A stretch of DNA of 64,000 nucleotides from Hydrogenophaga sp. BPS33 (GTDB lineage: Bacteria > Pseudomonadota > Gammaproteobacteria > Burkholderiales > Burkholderiaceae_C). The DNA lies in assembly GCF_009859475.1 (NCBI RefSeq), contig NZ_CP044549.1, positions 6,191,501 to 6,255,500 on the forward strand, in the 5' to 3' direction. Below are positions 17,258-25,354 of the stretch, one piece after another. The stretch's first letter is position 1. The number at the start of each line of letters is the position of its first letter. The translations under genes were made by a program, and so were the position numbers. Below the pieces are notes generated by a model. It did not search any database. It saw only the letters and a program-made list of their open reading frames with translations, and had not been told where the DNA came from.

Positions 17258-18580
17258 TCAGGCTTCCAGAGCGGGCACGGGTTGGTACCACGGCACGTCG
17301 GCGCGGGTACCGTAGCGGCGCACCCGCAGGTTGGCCTGTTCACCGTGGCCGGCGAAGTTTTCCATGTGGCACAGGCGCGAGCAGTACTCGCCCATGGTGG
17401 CGCTGGCCTCGTCGGTCAGCACCTTCTGGTAGGTGCAGGTCTTGAGGAACTTGCCCACCCACAAGCCACCGGTGTAGCGCGCGTTGCGGTTGGTGGGCAG
17501 CGTGTGGTTGGTGCCGATGACCTTGTCGCCGAAGCTCACGTTGGTGCGCGCGCCGAGGAACAGCCCGCCGTAGTTGGTCATGTTGTGCAGGAAATAGTCC
17601 GGGTCGCGCGTGATCACCTGCACGTGCTCGAACGCGAGTTCGTCGGCCTTCTGCAACATTTCTTCCTGCGTGTCACAGACGATCACTTCGCCGTATTCGG
17701 CCCAGCTCACCGAGGCCACACCGGCCGTGGGCAGGATGGTGAGCTGGCGATCGATTTCCGCCATGGTCTCGCGCGCCAGCTGTTCGCTGGTGGTGAGCAA
17801 AATGGCCGGCGACGTGGGGCCGTGCTCGGCCTGTCCGAGCAGGTCGACCGCGCACATCTCGGCGTCTGCCGTCTCGTCGGCAATCACCAGGGTTTCGGTC
17901 GGACCCGCGAACAGGTCGATGCCCACGCGGCCGAACAGCTGGCGCTTGGCCTCGGCCACGAACATGTTGCCCGGGCCGACCAGCATGTCCACCGGCGCGA
18001 TGGTCTTGGTGCCCACGGCCATCGCGACCACGGCCTGCACGCCACCGAGCACGAGGATTTCGTCGGCGCCGCCCATGGCCATTGCCGTGACGATGGCGGG
18101 GTGCGGGGCACCTTGGTACGGCGGCGCCGTGGCCACCACGCGCTTCACGCCCGCCACCTTGGCCGTCAGCACGCTCATGTGGGCGGAAGCCAGCAACGGG
18201 TACTTGCCGCCGGGGATGTAGCAACCCACGGCATTCACCGGAATGTGCTTGTGGCCGAGGATGACGCCGGGGTAGGTTTCCTGCTCGACGTCTTTCATGG
18301 AATCGCGTTGGATCTGCGCGAAGTGGCGCACCTGCTTCTGAGCGAAGGTGATGTCTTCGATCTCGCGCGCCGAGAGCTTCTTGCGTGCGGCCTCGATCTC
18401 GACTTGAGAGAGGCGGAAGTCCGCCGGATCCCACTGGTCGAATTGACGGCTGTATTCGCGCACCGCGTCGTCGCCGCGTTGCTCGACTGCTTTGATGATG
18501 GATTCCACGGTCGCGCGGACCTTGGCATCGTCCTCGGCCCGGACTTCGACGTCCTTACCGCGCTTCAAATATCTGATCAT
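17258..18580 (-). CDS. Histidinol-dehydrogenase-family NAD-dependent dehydrogenase
   Basis: 440 residues. It keeps the HisD zinc-site motifs (GQAEHGP with Gln and His; [11 protein letters not shown] with His) and the active-site region GTNHTLPT, plus [16 protein letters not shown]. No histidine biosynthesis genes are nearby, and it heads a catabolic operon with an SDR and an aldolase, so it is a HisD paralog oxidising an alcohol to an acid. Such paralogs include HpsN (dihydroxypropanesulfonate 3-dehydrogenase); that substrate is not proven here. ATG 18580 has GGAG seven bases upstream. It is the first gene of the operon, with two LacI operators ahead of it. Confidence 0.88.
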   Translation of the reverse strand: MIRYLKRGKDVEVRAEDDAKVRATVESIIKAVEQRGDDAVREYSRQFDQWDPADFRLSQVEIEAARKKLSAREIEDITFAQKQVRHFAQIQRDSMKDVEQETYPGVILGHKHIPVNAVGCYIPGGKYPLLASAHMSVLTAKVAGVKRVVATAPPYQGAPHPAIVTAMAMGGADEILVLGGVQAVVAMAVGTKTIAPVDMLVGPGNMFVAEAKRQLFGRVGIDLFAGPTETLVIADETADAEMCAVDLLGQAEHGPTSPAILLTTSEQLARETMAEIDRQLTILPTAGVASVSWAEYGEVIVCDTQEEMLQKADELAFEHVQVITRDPDYFLHNMTNYGGLFLGARTNVSFGDKVIGTNHTLPTNRNARYTGGLWVGKFLKTCTYQKVLTDEASATMGEYCSRLCHMENFAGHGEQANLRVRRYGTRADVPWYQPVPALEA

Positions 18581-18602
18581 TTCCTGGCTCCGTAGTGGCT
18601 GT

Positions 18603-18616
18603 GCATCCGAATGCAT
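18603..18616. promoter_or_regulatory. LacI-family operator O2
   Basis: TGCATCCGAATGCA is a near-perfect palindrome (one mismatch) 23 bases ahead of the HisD-type start codon. It shares TGCATnCGnATGCA with O1 and O3 and is centred 31 bases, three helical turns, from O3. Confidence 0.8.
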
Positions 18617-18633
18617 AGAACTGTGCAGGCCGT

Positions 18634-18647
18634 GCATACGTATGCAA
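18634..18647. promoter_or_regulatory. LacI-family operator O3
   Basis: TGCATACGTATGCA is a perfect 14-base palindrome in the control region of the nine-gene operon. The spacing to O2 places both on the same face of the DNA, as expected for cooperative LacI-family binding. Confidence 0.82.
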
Positions 18648-18707
18648 ATAGGGGAAAACCCGAGGTTATTCAGGGGCCAGTGCGGCCGCGCATCGGGTGG
18701 TGCTGGT

Positions 18708-19184
18708 TCAGCGCGGGCGCGCCACCAGTTGCCAGTGGAGCAAAGGCGGGTGGACCGTCGCGCACACCGGGCCGCCGTCGGGCATCGTGCCGTGGATGCG
18801 GCCTTCGATGGCGCGGTCGGGATCGCCAGCGGCGGCTTCCACCAAGCCGCGCGGAATGCCGCCCAGCTGGATCTTCGCCCTGCGCTCCCAGGGCGTGTTC
18901 TGCTGGCCCGCGTATCCACCCGAGTTCACATAGACGAAACGGTCTGCCGGTGTGCCCTGCGCGAACGGGCCACGGAAGTTGAAGGATCCATCGGCCAGCG
19001 CGGGGCCGATATCCATAGTGATGGCGAAGGAGATGGATTCGGCGGACGCGGCATACGGCGGCCACAGGCCGTCGCGCCCTTGTTGCACGGCGAACAGGAC
19101 GCCGGATGGGAATGCCGTGAGGGTCAGGATGAGCTGGAGTGCGTGGCTTGTCCTCGCATGGTGGGGCAGGCGGATGGCGGTCAT
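18708..19184 (-). CDS. DUF5990-like protein
   Basis: 158 residues. The pattern [19 protein letters not shown], then [41 protein letters not shown] and a final [12 protein letters not shown] matches what I know of the DUF5990 family, small soluble proteins of unknown function. ATG 19184 is the first one that excludes the non-conserved upstream reading frame. It sits 151 bases after the binding-protein gene and before the HisD-type operon control region, in the same direction as both, and may be an independent unit. No signal peptide. Confidence 0.7.
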   Translation of the reverse strand: MTAIRLPHHARTSHALQLILTLTAFPSGVLFAVQQGRDGLWPPYAASAESISFAITMDIGPALADGSFNFRGPFAQGTPADRFVYVNSGGYAGQQNTPWERRAKIQLGGIPRGLVEAAAGDPDRAIEGRIHGTMPDGGPVCATVHPPLLHWQLVARPR

Positions 19185-19335
19185 GCGCGGATTCTCGTCG
19201 CTCTTATTCCGAATGGTGTCGGTCCTGCGCGGCAGGCCGCAGCAGGCATCCACCTGCACCACACCCATACGAACATCTGTCCTCTGCGGCACGGTCCGTG
19301 GCATCAAGCCATCGCTCGCACGCGCCGATGCGACA

Positions 19336-20307
19336 TCACTCGAACTTGATGCGGCCCGTGTCGACCACCTGTTTCCAACGCGCCACGTCCTGCGCCATGA
19401 AGGTCGCCAGCGCATCGGGCGAACTGGCCCTCACTTCCATCGATGCGGTCGCCAGTTTCGTTTGCACGTCGGCATCTGCCAATGCCTTGACCAGTTCACG
19501 GTTCAGCGAAGCGATCACGGTTGGTGGCGTGCGGGCGGGCACCGCCAGGCCGTACCAGCTGGTGTAGTCGTAGCCCGTCAATCCGGCCTCGGCGACGGTG
19601 GGCACGTCGGGCAGGACCTTGGAGCGCACGCTGGGGCCGATGGCCAGCGCCCGCACCCGGCCTGTCTTCACCATCGGAATGGCAGAGGGATCCACAAACG
19701 ACACATCAACCGACTTGTTGATCACGGCGGTAACGATCTCCGAACTCGACTTGAACGGCACATGGAGCATCTCCACGCCAGCGGATTGCATGAGCAGCTC
19801 GGCTGCAAGGTGCTGGGAGTTGCCGACACCGCCCGATGCCACCGTCAGTTGGCCGGGGCGGGCCTTCGCGGCGGCAATCAACTCCTTGAGGTTTTTCCAA
19901 GGCGCGTCAGGATGGGCAATGAAGATGGGTGACAGCGCAACAGCCATGCCGACCGGCGCAAAATCCTTCACAGGATCGAAAGACAGTTTGCGCCCGGCGA
20001 CCGCGGCAATCGTGTTGGAAGGCGTCGCCACCAACAGCGTGTGTCCGTCTGCCGGCGCGCGTGCGACAAATTCGCTGCCGATCATCCCGCTCGCACCCAC
20101 GCGGTTTTCGACAACAACCGGCTGCTTGAATGCTGCGCTGAACTTTTCCCCGATCAAGCGCGCGAAAACGTCGGGTCCGCTGCCAGGCGCGAACGGCACA
20201 ACGATCTTGATGGTCTGCGACGGGAAATCCGACTGCGCAAGTGCGGATACGTGCATGAGGGCGGCAGGTACCGCTGCCGCTGCGGCGATGAGAGAACGTC
20301 GAAGCAT
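19336..20307 (-). CDS. Bug-family (TctC-like) solute-binding protein 2
   Basis: 323 residues. Signal peptide (LRRSLIAAAAAVPAALMHVS..LA, about 25 residues) and Bug motifs IKIVVPFAPGSGPDVFARLIG, VVVENRVGASGMIGSEFVA and LTVASGGVGNSQHLAAEL. Periplasmic receptor for an organic or amino acid-like ligand. It is the last gene of the IclR-M24-PLP operon (76 bases after the PLP enzyme), so its ligand is probably the substrate of those enzymes. No TctAB partner in the window. Confidence 0.9.
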   Translation of the reverse strand: MLRRSLIAAAAAVPAALMHVSALAQSDFPSQTIKIVVPFAPGSGPDVFARLIGEKFSAAFKQPVVVENRVGASGMIGSEFVARAPADGHTLLVATPSNTIAAVAGRKLSFDPVKDFAPVGMAVALSPIFIAHPDAPWKNLKELIAAAKARPGQLTVASGGVGNSQHLAAELLMQSAGVEMLHVPFKSSSEIVTAVINKSVDVSFVDPSAIPMVKTGRVRALAIGPSVRSKVLPDVPTVAEAGLTGYDYTSWYGLAVPARTPPTVIASLNRELVKALADADVQTKLATASMEVRASSPDALATFMAQDVARWKQVVDTGRIKFE

Positions 20308-20383
20308 GAAAGCACTCCAAGTAAGAAGATAGGGCCTGGTATGGCGGGGAAAGTGGGAAGAGACCTGACGCACAGGGTCGTGA

Positions 20384-21661
20384 CTAGCGCACCGAACCAC
20401 CACGCTGCGACAACAGGTTGTGGGTGGCGCTCGCGAGCTCCGGGATCTGCTCCCGGCCCACGGTGACGACGGGCAGCGGATTCCAGCTCCCCGTTGACTT
20501 GTCGGTGTCCTTGAGGCCAGAGGCGGTCGCCAGGCAAACGACCGTATCGTCCTCCCGCATCACACCGCTGCGCGCGAGCTGCCGCGCTGCGACAAAGGGC
20601 ATGACACTGGCCAGTTCGTACAGCAAGCCCTCGCGGCATGCCACCAGCTCCTGCATATCGATGAGGCCTTCATTGCCGATCTGCACGGCCAGACCATCGC
20701 TCATACGCAACCAGTGAAGGGCCTGGTAGGTACTCTGGTTTGCACCGACCGACGCGGCCAGCGTGGCGTACTCTGCATCCACCGCGTCCACGCAGTCGGT
20801 CTGATGGGCCATGGCGTTGACGAGCGAGCCATGGGCCTCGGCCGCCACCAGCCGGGGGCGCTTGTCGATCTCACCAGCGCATAGCAAGTCCTCGAAACCC
20901 TGCGCGATACCGGCGAGGGCGTCGCCATAGCAGACGGGCATCACGACCCAGTCCGGGGCACTGCCCAAGTCACCGACGATCTCATAGGCAATGGTCTTGT
21001 AGCCTTCGATGCCCACCGCCGTGCTGCCCACCACCGGCGCGGCATGCGGAGACGTGACGTACCAGCCGTGGCGAGCAGCGCCTTCGGCCAGCAACGGCCA
21101 GCGCAAGCTCTTGTCGTCCATCATGACGAGGTGCGCGCCGTACTTGCGGATCTGCGCCATCATGGGACCGGAGGCGCCTTTCATGGAGGCCACCACGCAC
21201 TGCAACCCGGCTCTTGCAGCGTAAGCCGCCAGCGACGCTCCGGCATTCCCTGACGAAGCGGTCGCGACGACGGACGCCCCTTGAGCCCGGGCGTGCGATA
21301 CGGCCACTGCGCTGAGCCGGTCTTTGTAGGAGTGCGTCGGATTGCACGACTCGTCCTTGATATACAGCCTCTTCAACCCCAGGAGCTCGCCCATCCGGCG
21401 TGCAAGGTGCAGTGGCGTGCCACCCTCGCCCAGCGTGACCGCCTGATCGGTGGGCACAGGCAGCATCTCGCCGTAGCGCCACATGCCCGGTGGCATGGCA
21501 TGCTTGTTCTTGAACCGCCAGCCTGGCACCTCCTGCGGGTCGTACACAACGCGCAGGTTGCTCGCCAGCTTGCCGGTGCAGGCCGCACAACCCGATCGGG
21601 CAACTTGCGGCGCATACCGCGTGCCGCAGCGCAGACACTGCATGGCAACAGGGCGGCTCAC
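20384..21661 (-). CDS. Threonine-synthase-like PLP enzyme with N-terminal zinc ribbon
   Basis: 425 residues. A zinc-ribbon-like start with Cys9, Cys12, Cys25 and Cys28 precedes a fold-type II PLP domain with the Schiff-base Lys113 in NPTHSYKDR and the phosphate loop ATASSGNAGASLAAYAA. This is the ThrC/cysteate-synthase-like architecture. No other threonine biosynthesis genes are nearby, and the genes around it are an M24 hydrolase, IclR regulator and uptake receptor, so a catabolic lyase or dehydratase role is more likely than threonine synthesis. GTG 21661 is chosen: it overlaps the previous stop as GTGA and has AAGG seven bases upstream; ATG 21643 lacks a ribosome site. Confidence 0.85.
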   Translation of the reverse strand: MSRPVAMQCLRCGTRYAPQVARSGCAACTGKLASNLRVVYDPQEVPGWRFKNKHAMPPGMWRYGEMLPVPTDQAVTLGEGGTPLHLARRMGELLGLKRLYIKDESCNPTHSYKDRLSAVAVSHARAQGASVVATASSGNAGASLAAYAARAGLQCVVASMKGASGPMMAQIRKYGAHLVMMDDKSLRWPLLAEGAARHGWYVTSPHAAPVVGSTAVGIEGYKTIAYEIVGDLGSAPDWVVMPVCYGDALAGIAQGFEDLLCAGEIDKRPRLVAAEAHGSLVNAMAHQTDCVDAVDAEYATLAASVGANQSTYQALHWLRMSDGLAVQIGNEGLIDMQELVACREGLLYELASVMPFVAARQLARSGVMREDDTVVCLATASGLKDTDKSTGSWNPLPVVTVGREQIPELASATHNLLSQRGGSVR

Positions 21662-22854
21662 GCGAGCACCTTCAACGCACCGTCCTCGCGGTGCAGCAGT
21701 TCGACGCCGTCCTTGCGGACCACAACCGTGTTCTCGACCTGGAGACCGCACCAGCCGAACTCGTAATACGGCGTCTCGACACACATCACCATGCCTTCCT
21801 CGATGACCTGTTCGTTGGTCGGTGTGAGATCGGGCATGTCATAGCCGTCAAGGCCGATGCCGTGGCCGACGTGGCTGCGCTGGTAGTGCGGTATGCCGGA
21901 CTTGCGTGTGGCCGCCATGGCGGCCTCGTAAACAGCGGACGAACTCACACCCGGTCGGATCGTGTCGAACGCCGCCATCACGCCGTTGTGCAGGGCCTTG
22001 TGGTACTGCGCGAGCTTCTTGTCCGGCTCGCCGAGAACGGCAATGCGGGCGATGTCGGCGCGGTAGTTGCCGTAGCGTCCGCCGCAGTCAAAGCGGATCA
22101 CATCGCCCGCCTTCAGCCGGGCGTGGGAGGGATAGACGTTCGGCATGGCGGACCGGGTGCCGAAGCCGAGGCATCCGAGCACGGGCGTTGCGTCGCCTTG
22201 CACGGTGGCGGCGTGGAACACGCGCGCCATTTCGATCTCGGAGATGCCGGGCTGTGCGACCTTCAGCGCGGCGGCAACCGATTCCTCCGCGATCGTGGCG
22301 ACCCGACGCAGTCGCTCGATTTCCTGAGGTGTCTTGACCGCACGGATTTCGCGGAACAGCCTCATGGCCGGAACAAGCTTCGCGTCCGGCAGCTCCTGTT
22401 GGATGCGCTCCCAATGCCCGGGCATCAATCCCATTTCATCGATGCCCAGAGTCCCTTTCTCAAGACCGAGCGAGCGGATGGATTGGACGAGGGCGGAGAT
22501 GGCGTCTTTCTCCTCTGGCTGTTCGAAGAGGCTGAGGAGGCGGTCGTCCAACGGCGTCATGGCGCCTTCGGCCCGATCGACGTGGAAGAAGCCGTACCGG
22601 CTCACGTGCTGAACCCACACATCTTCCTGGTCGACGAGTTGATCGAGCAGCGACGTGGGTGCGATCACCCGGGTCTGCTCGACATCTTCCACCGGCAGCA
22701 ACACGTAGACCTGGGGCCCACGTCGAATCCATTGAGAGAGCGCCCAGTAGCCACTGGCATAGGTCACGTTTTCGGGCGAAGTGGCCACCAGAGCGTCGAG
22801 TCTGTGTTGGGCGGCGAGCGATTTCAATCGCGGTTTGTTCAGAAGGGTTTCCAT
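21658..22854 (-). CDS. M24-family metallohydrolase (Xaa-Pro peptidase/creatinase fold)
   Basis: 398 residues. An N-terminal creatinase-like domain (about 1-165) is followed by the pita-bread catalytic domain with all five metal ligands: Asp256, Asp267, His331, Glu360 and Glu374. This suggests a working dimetal hydrolase. M24 enzymes cleave Xaa-Pro peptides but also creatine or ectoine; the length resembles ectoine-hydrolase-type members. Placement between an IclR regulator (5 bases away) and a PLP lyase-type enzyme (4-base overlap) argues for hydrolysis of a small amide or N-acyl amino acid in a catabolic route. Confidence 0.88.
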   Translation of the reverse strand: METLLNKPRLKSLAAQHRLDALVATSPENVTYASGYWALSQWIRRGPQVYVLLPVEDVEQTRVIAPTSLLDQLVDQEDVWVQHVSRYGFFHVDRAEGAMTPLDDRLLSLFEQPEEKDAISALVQSIRSLGLEKGTLGIDEMGLMPGHWERIQQELPDAKLVPAMRLFREIRAVKTPQEIERLRRVATIAEESVAAALKVAQPGISEIEMARVFHAATVQGDATPVLGCLGFGTRSAMPNVYPSHARLKAGDVIRFDCGGRYGNYRADIARIAVLGEPDKKLAQYHKALHNGVMAAFDTIRPGVSSSAVYEAAMAATRKSGIPHYQRSHVGHGIGLDGYDMPDLTPTNEQVIEEGMVMCVETPYYEFGWCGLQVENTVVVRKDGVELLHREDGALKVLA

Positions 22855-22859
22855 GGATC

Positions 22860-23684
22860 TCAGTGGGTGGTGTTCGTGCGGCGCGCAGGAGTCGGCACAG
22901 GTTGAATGGCAACGTGCCCGTGGGATGGGGGGGTGAAACCCAATGCGGCGGAACACCGCAACCCGGCACGAACGACGAGATCGGCAATCTCGGGCCATTC
23001 CTTCGGTCCGCGCTGGGCCTTGAGGAAGGCCACGCTGATGGCCGCGACGACCATGCCGTCGTGGTTGCGGATGGGCGTGCCGATGGAAACGACGCCCAAT
23101 TCGTTTTCCTCGTCAGCGATCGAGTAACCCACACGCCTCGTCAGCTCCAGCTCCTTGGCGAAGGTACGAGCCGCAGTGAGGGTGTGCTTCGTGCGCGCGG
23201 CGTAGGGCGCTGCACCCAAGATTTCTTCAAGGCGATCCGAGGGCAACTCGGCCAGGAGGGCCTTTCCCAATGCAGTCGCGTGCGGAGAGACACGCTCCCC
23301 CGCCGCGGCCCGGATGGCAATCGCGCCATGGCTCTGCACGGTGTGCAGGTAGACGACCGCCTCCTGTTGGAGCACGCCCAGAAAGCCATTGAGCTGGTGC
23401 TGCTCGGCCAGGATGCGCAACTCGCTTGAAGCGCTCGCGTAGAGCTCGTCGCTTCGCACCATCTTCGATCCCAATGCCAGCGCACTCACGCCGAGCCGGT
23501 ACTTGCGCGTCTCCACGACCTGTTGCAGGTACCCAGCTTCAACGAGCGTGTTGACCAGGCGCTGTGCGATGGAAGGGCTGATGTCGAGTAGCCGCGCGAC
23601 TTCGCGAATACCCAGATGCTCCGAACTGGCGTTGATCGCGTCCAGCAACCGAAGCCCTCTCGACAAAGATTGATTGGTTGACAT
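22860..23684 (-). CDS. IclR-family transcriptional regulator
   Basis: 274 residues: N-terminal winged helix-turn-helix (residues 5-65, LGIREVARLLDISPSIAQRLVNTL) and C-terminal IclR effector domain with AAAGERVSPHATALGKALLAEL and SIGTPIRNHDG. First gene of the operon with the M24 hydrolase, PLP enzyme and receptor, hence probably their local regulator. The start codon is preceded by TAGGAACAT, which acts as ribosome site and also repeats a motif further upstream (see 23686-23722). The C-terminal 25 residues are Pro/Thr-rich. Confidence 0.93.
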   Translation of the reverse strand: MSTNQSLSRGLRLLDAINASSEHLGIREVARLLDISPSIAQRLVNTLVEAGYLQQVVETRKYRLGVSALALGSKMVRSDELYASASSELRILAEQHQLNGFLGVLQQEAVVYLHTVQSHGAIAIRAAAGERVSPHATALGKALLAELPSDRLEEILGAAPYAARTKHTLTAARTFAKELELTRRVGYSIADEENELGVVSIGTPIRNHDGMVVAAISVAFLKAQRGPKEWPEIADLVVRAGLRCSAALGFTPPSHGHVAIQPVPTPARRTNTTH

Positions 23685-23685
23685 A

Positions 23686-23722
23686 TGTTCCTATAATCGG
23701 TACAGTGTTCCTGTGAAAGGAA
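23686..23722. promoter_or_regulatory. Candidate IclR operator region
   Basis: TGTTCCT occurs at 23686-23692 and again at 23706-23712, exactly 20 bases apart; the second copy forms the inverted repeat TTCCT-N5-AGGAA (23708-23722). Such TTCC/GGAA repeats resemble IclR-type sites. The copy nearest the gene coincides with the ribosome-binding site of iclR, so part of the repetition may only reflect that. Confidence 0.5.
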
Positions 23723-23825
23723 TTGTCCCATAGGAAAACCTTGGAGGTCAAGGCGTTCTTTCGCGCGCGCGCCGTCCTTCTGCCGCGCAGCGCTGTGGCC
23801 GAGGCAGTGAAATGATTGGGATGAA

Positions 23826-23916
23826 GTCGCGCCAAAGCTGGCTGACGCGACGCTCGACAGTCTCAGTGGTGAGACGATTCGACAGCAGCAAGACGCTCGT
23901 CGAGCGTCTTGTTTTT
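23826..23916 (+). ncRNA. Candidate structured small RNA ending in an intrinsic terminator
   Basis: Three consecutive hairpins are readable on the plus strand: GTCGCG/CGCGAC (23826-23851), GTCTCA/TGAGAC with a GTGG loop (23860-23875), and AAGACGCTCG/CGAGCGTCTT (23890-23910) followed by GTTTTT. The last is a strong Rho-independent terminator. No plus-strand gene lies upstream that would need it: iclR and mltA both run leftward. No convincing open reading frame occupies the segment. The 5-prime end and promoter are not determined. Confidence 0.5.
23890..23916 (+). terminator. Intrinsic terminator, plus strand
   Basis: Ten-base perfect arms AAGACGCTCG/CGAGCGTCTT, realistically with a TCGTCGA loop, followed by GTTTTT. 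There is no T-run on the minus strand, so it does not end mltA. Confidence 0.8.
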
Positions 23917-23967
23917 GAGCGGACTGCGCAGGTCCGTCAGACCCACGGCCGTGTTGCTACACCCGCC

Positions 23968-25134
23968 TCACCGCGGCCACAGCACCCACATCTGCAGCGG
24001 CTGCTTGAGCGCAGCGGCCGTGGTGTAGGCCTCGTCGGTCCATGCGCCCCAGCCGGTGAACAGATCGGCGCGCACCGCGCCGACGATGGCGCCACCGGTG
24101 TCCTGCGCCATCACGAGTCGCTGCGTGTTCAGCGTGGGGCCTTGCGAGGCCAGCCACACCGGGGTGCCGTACGGAATGCTCTGCGGATCGACGGCGATGG
24201 AGCGCCCCGGCGTGAGCGGCACGCTTTGCGCGCCGCGCGGGCCGAAGCGCGCGTCGAGTTCGGACAGCGCCTCTTCGCGGAAGAACACGGTGCGCGGATT
24301 GCTCCACAGCATGTCATTGAGACGCTGCGGGTTCTGCACCGCCCAGGCCTTGATGGCCGACCACGACGCTTCGTTGATGGCGCGCTGGTCGAGCAGCCAG
24401 CGGCCCACGCTCTGGTAGGGATGGCCGTTGTGCGCGGCGAAGGCCACGCGCACCTGGCGCGCCGTGCGGCCATCGGCCTCCACGATGTTGAGCCGGCCTG
24501 AGCCCTGGATCTGCAGGATGAGCGCGTCGATCGGATCTTCGAGCCAGGCGATGGCGCGGCCCTGGAGCGCGGCTTGCGCGGCAGGCAGGGTGTCGATGTC
24601 CTGGCGGCTGTACCAGGCCTGGCCCGAACGCAGGCCGGCGGGCGGCGCGAACAGAGGCACGCGGTAGGTGGCGGTGGGCACGCGGCTGGCGGCCATGATG
24701 GGCTCGTAGTAACCCGTGAGCAGACCCGCGGGCGGCGTGCCGTCGGGCTCGGTCACGCGGTAGGGCCGAAAGCGCCGCATCACCCAGGCGTGTTGTTCGG
24801 CGGGCGTGGCGATGGAGAGTTGGCGCACCTCGGCGCACAGGCCCGCGTGCCCGGCCACCGGCCGTTCGCAGCCGCGCACCCAGGCGTTCCACACTTCGTG
24901 CAGGTTGTCCTGTCCCCAACCAGGCAGCTCGCTCCAGCGCACCGGCACCCACAGACTCTTGCCGCGCGCGATGGGGGCGGGCAGTGGCCCCGCGTCGTCG
25001 GGCGTGGTGAGCACCGGTGGCGTGCTCGGTGCGGTGGTGGACGGGGGAGAAGGCCTGGACGGAGAAGGCCGTGGCCCGATCGCGCACGCGGCCAGGCTTC
25101 CTACAATGAGAGCGCTCAGCCCCCAGCGCAGCAT
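23968..25134 (-). CDS. mltA: Membrane-bound lytic murein transglycosylase A
   Basis: 388 residues. Lipoprotein signal LSALIVGSLAAC with the lipobox Cys at residue 17, then a Pro/Ser/Thr linker, the MltA domain (LLTGYYEPIMAASRVPT, DALILQIQGSGRLN) and the C-terminal 3D domain with three conserved Asp (AQDTGGAIVGAVRADLFTGWG). It cleaves the glycan strand of murein to 1,6-anhydro products at the outer membrane. ATG 25134 has AGGGTGG upstream and gives a normal short lipoprotein signal; ATG 25170 would add 12 residues and would overlap the start of the divergent small gene. Confidence 0.93.
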   Translation of the reverse strand: MLRWGLSALIVGSLAACAIGPRPSPSRPSPPSTTAPSTPPVLTTPDDAGPLPAPIARGKSLWVPVRWSELPGWGQDNLHEVWNAWVRGCERPVAGHAGLCAEVRQLSIATPAEQHAWVMRRFRPYRVTEPDGTPPAGLLTGYYEPIMAASRVPTATYRVPLFAPPAGLRSGQAWYSRQDIDTLPAAQAALQGRAIAWLEDPIDALILQIQGSGRLNIVEADGRTARQVRVAFAAHNGHPYQSVGRWLLDQRAINEASWSAIKAWAVQNPQRLNDMLWSNPRTVFFREEALSELDARFGPRGAQSVPLTPGRSIAVDPQSIPYGTPVWLASQGPTLNTQRLVMAQDTGGAIVGAVRADLFTGWGAWTDEAYTTAAALKQPLQMWVLWPR

Positions 25135-25168
25135 GCGCGCCCACCCTGCCGACCCATCGTTCCTGTCC

Positions 25169-25336
25169 ATGATTCTGTTATTGCTCGAAGCGCTTGCCGC
25201 GCTGGTGTTGTTGCTGTTCATCGTGTGGTGGACCATGTTTTCAGGGCGCAAGAAGGGCGAGCTGCCCGACACGGCGCGCGACGAGAAGAGCAACGGCCCG
25301 AAGGACGAGGACGCACCGCAAGGCCCACGGCAGTAA
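25169..25336 (+). CDS. Small single-helix membrane protein
   Basis: 55 residues: one membrane helix at about 2-24 (ILLLLEALAALVLLLFIVWW) and a charged, disordered tail. It is divergent from mltA. A TACAAT minus-10-like box at 25102-25107 lies 62 bases upstream, inside the mltA coding start, which supports separate expression. No good ribosome site is visible, so it may be poorly translated or be a chance frame. Function unknown. Confidence 0.5.
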   Translation: MILLLLEALAALVLLLFIVWWTMFSGRKKGELPDTARDEKSNGPKDEDAPQGPRQ

Positions 25337-25354
25337 TCTTGGCGAGGTGAGTAC

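Noticed and set aside
17258..18580. True histidinol dehydrogenase of histidine synthesis
   Set aside because: No his genes nearby; it heads an inducible-looking catabolic operon with LacI operators.
9310..18580. Assignment of the operon to dihydroxypropanesulfonate degradation because of the HpsN-like HisD protein
   Set aside because: The usual TRAP transporter and sulfolactate-cleaving enzymes are absent, and the importer is a sugar-type ABC system; kept only as one possibility.
19185..19335. Terminator between the Bug receptor and the DUF5990-like gene
   Set aside because: Short GC hairpins are visible but none is followed by a T-run on the minus strand.
21643..21643. ATG start for the threonine-synthase-like enzyme
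   Set aside because: No ribosome site; GTG 21661 overlaps the previous stop and has AAGG seven bases upstream.
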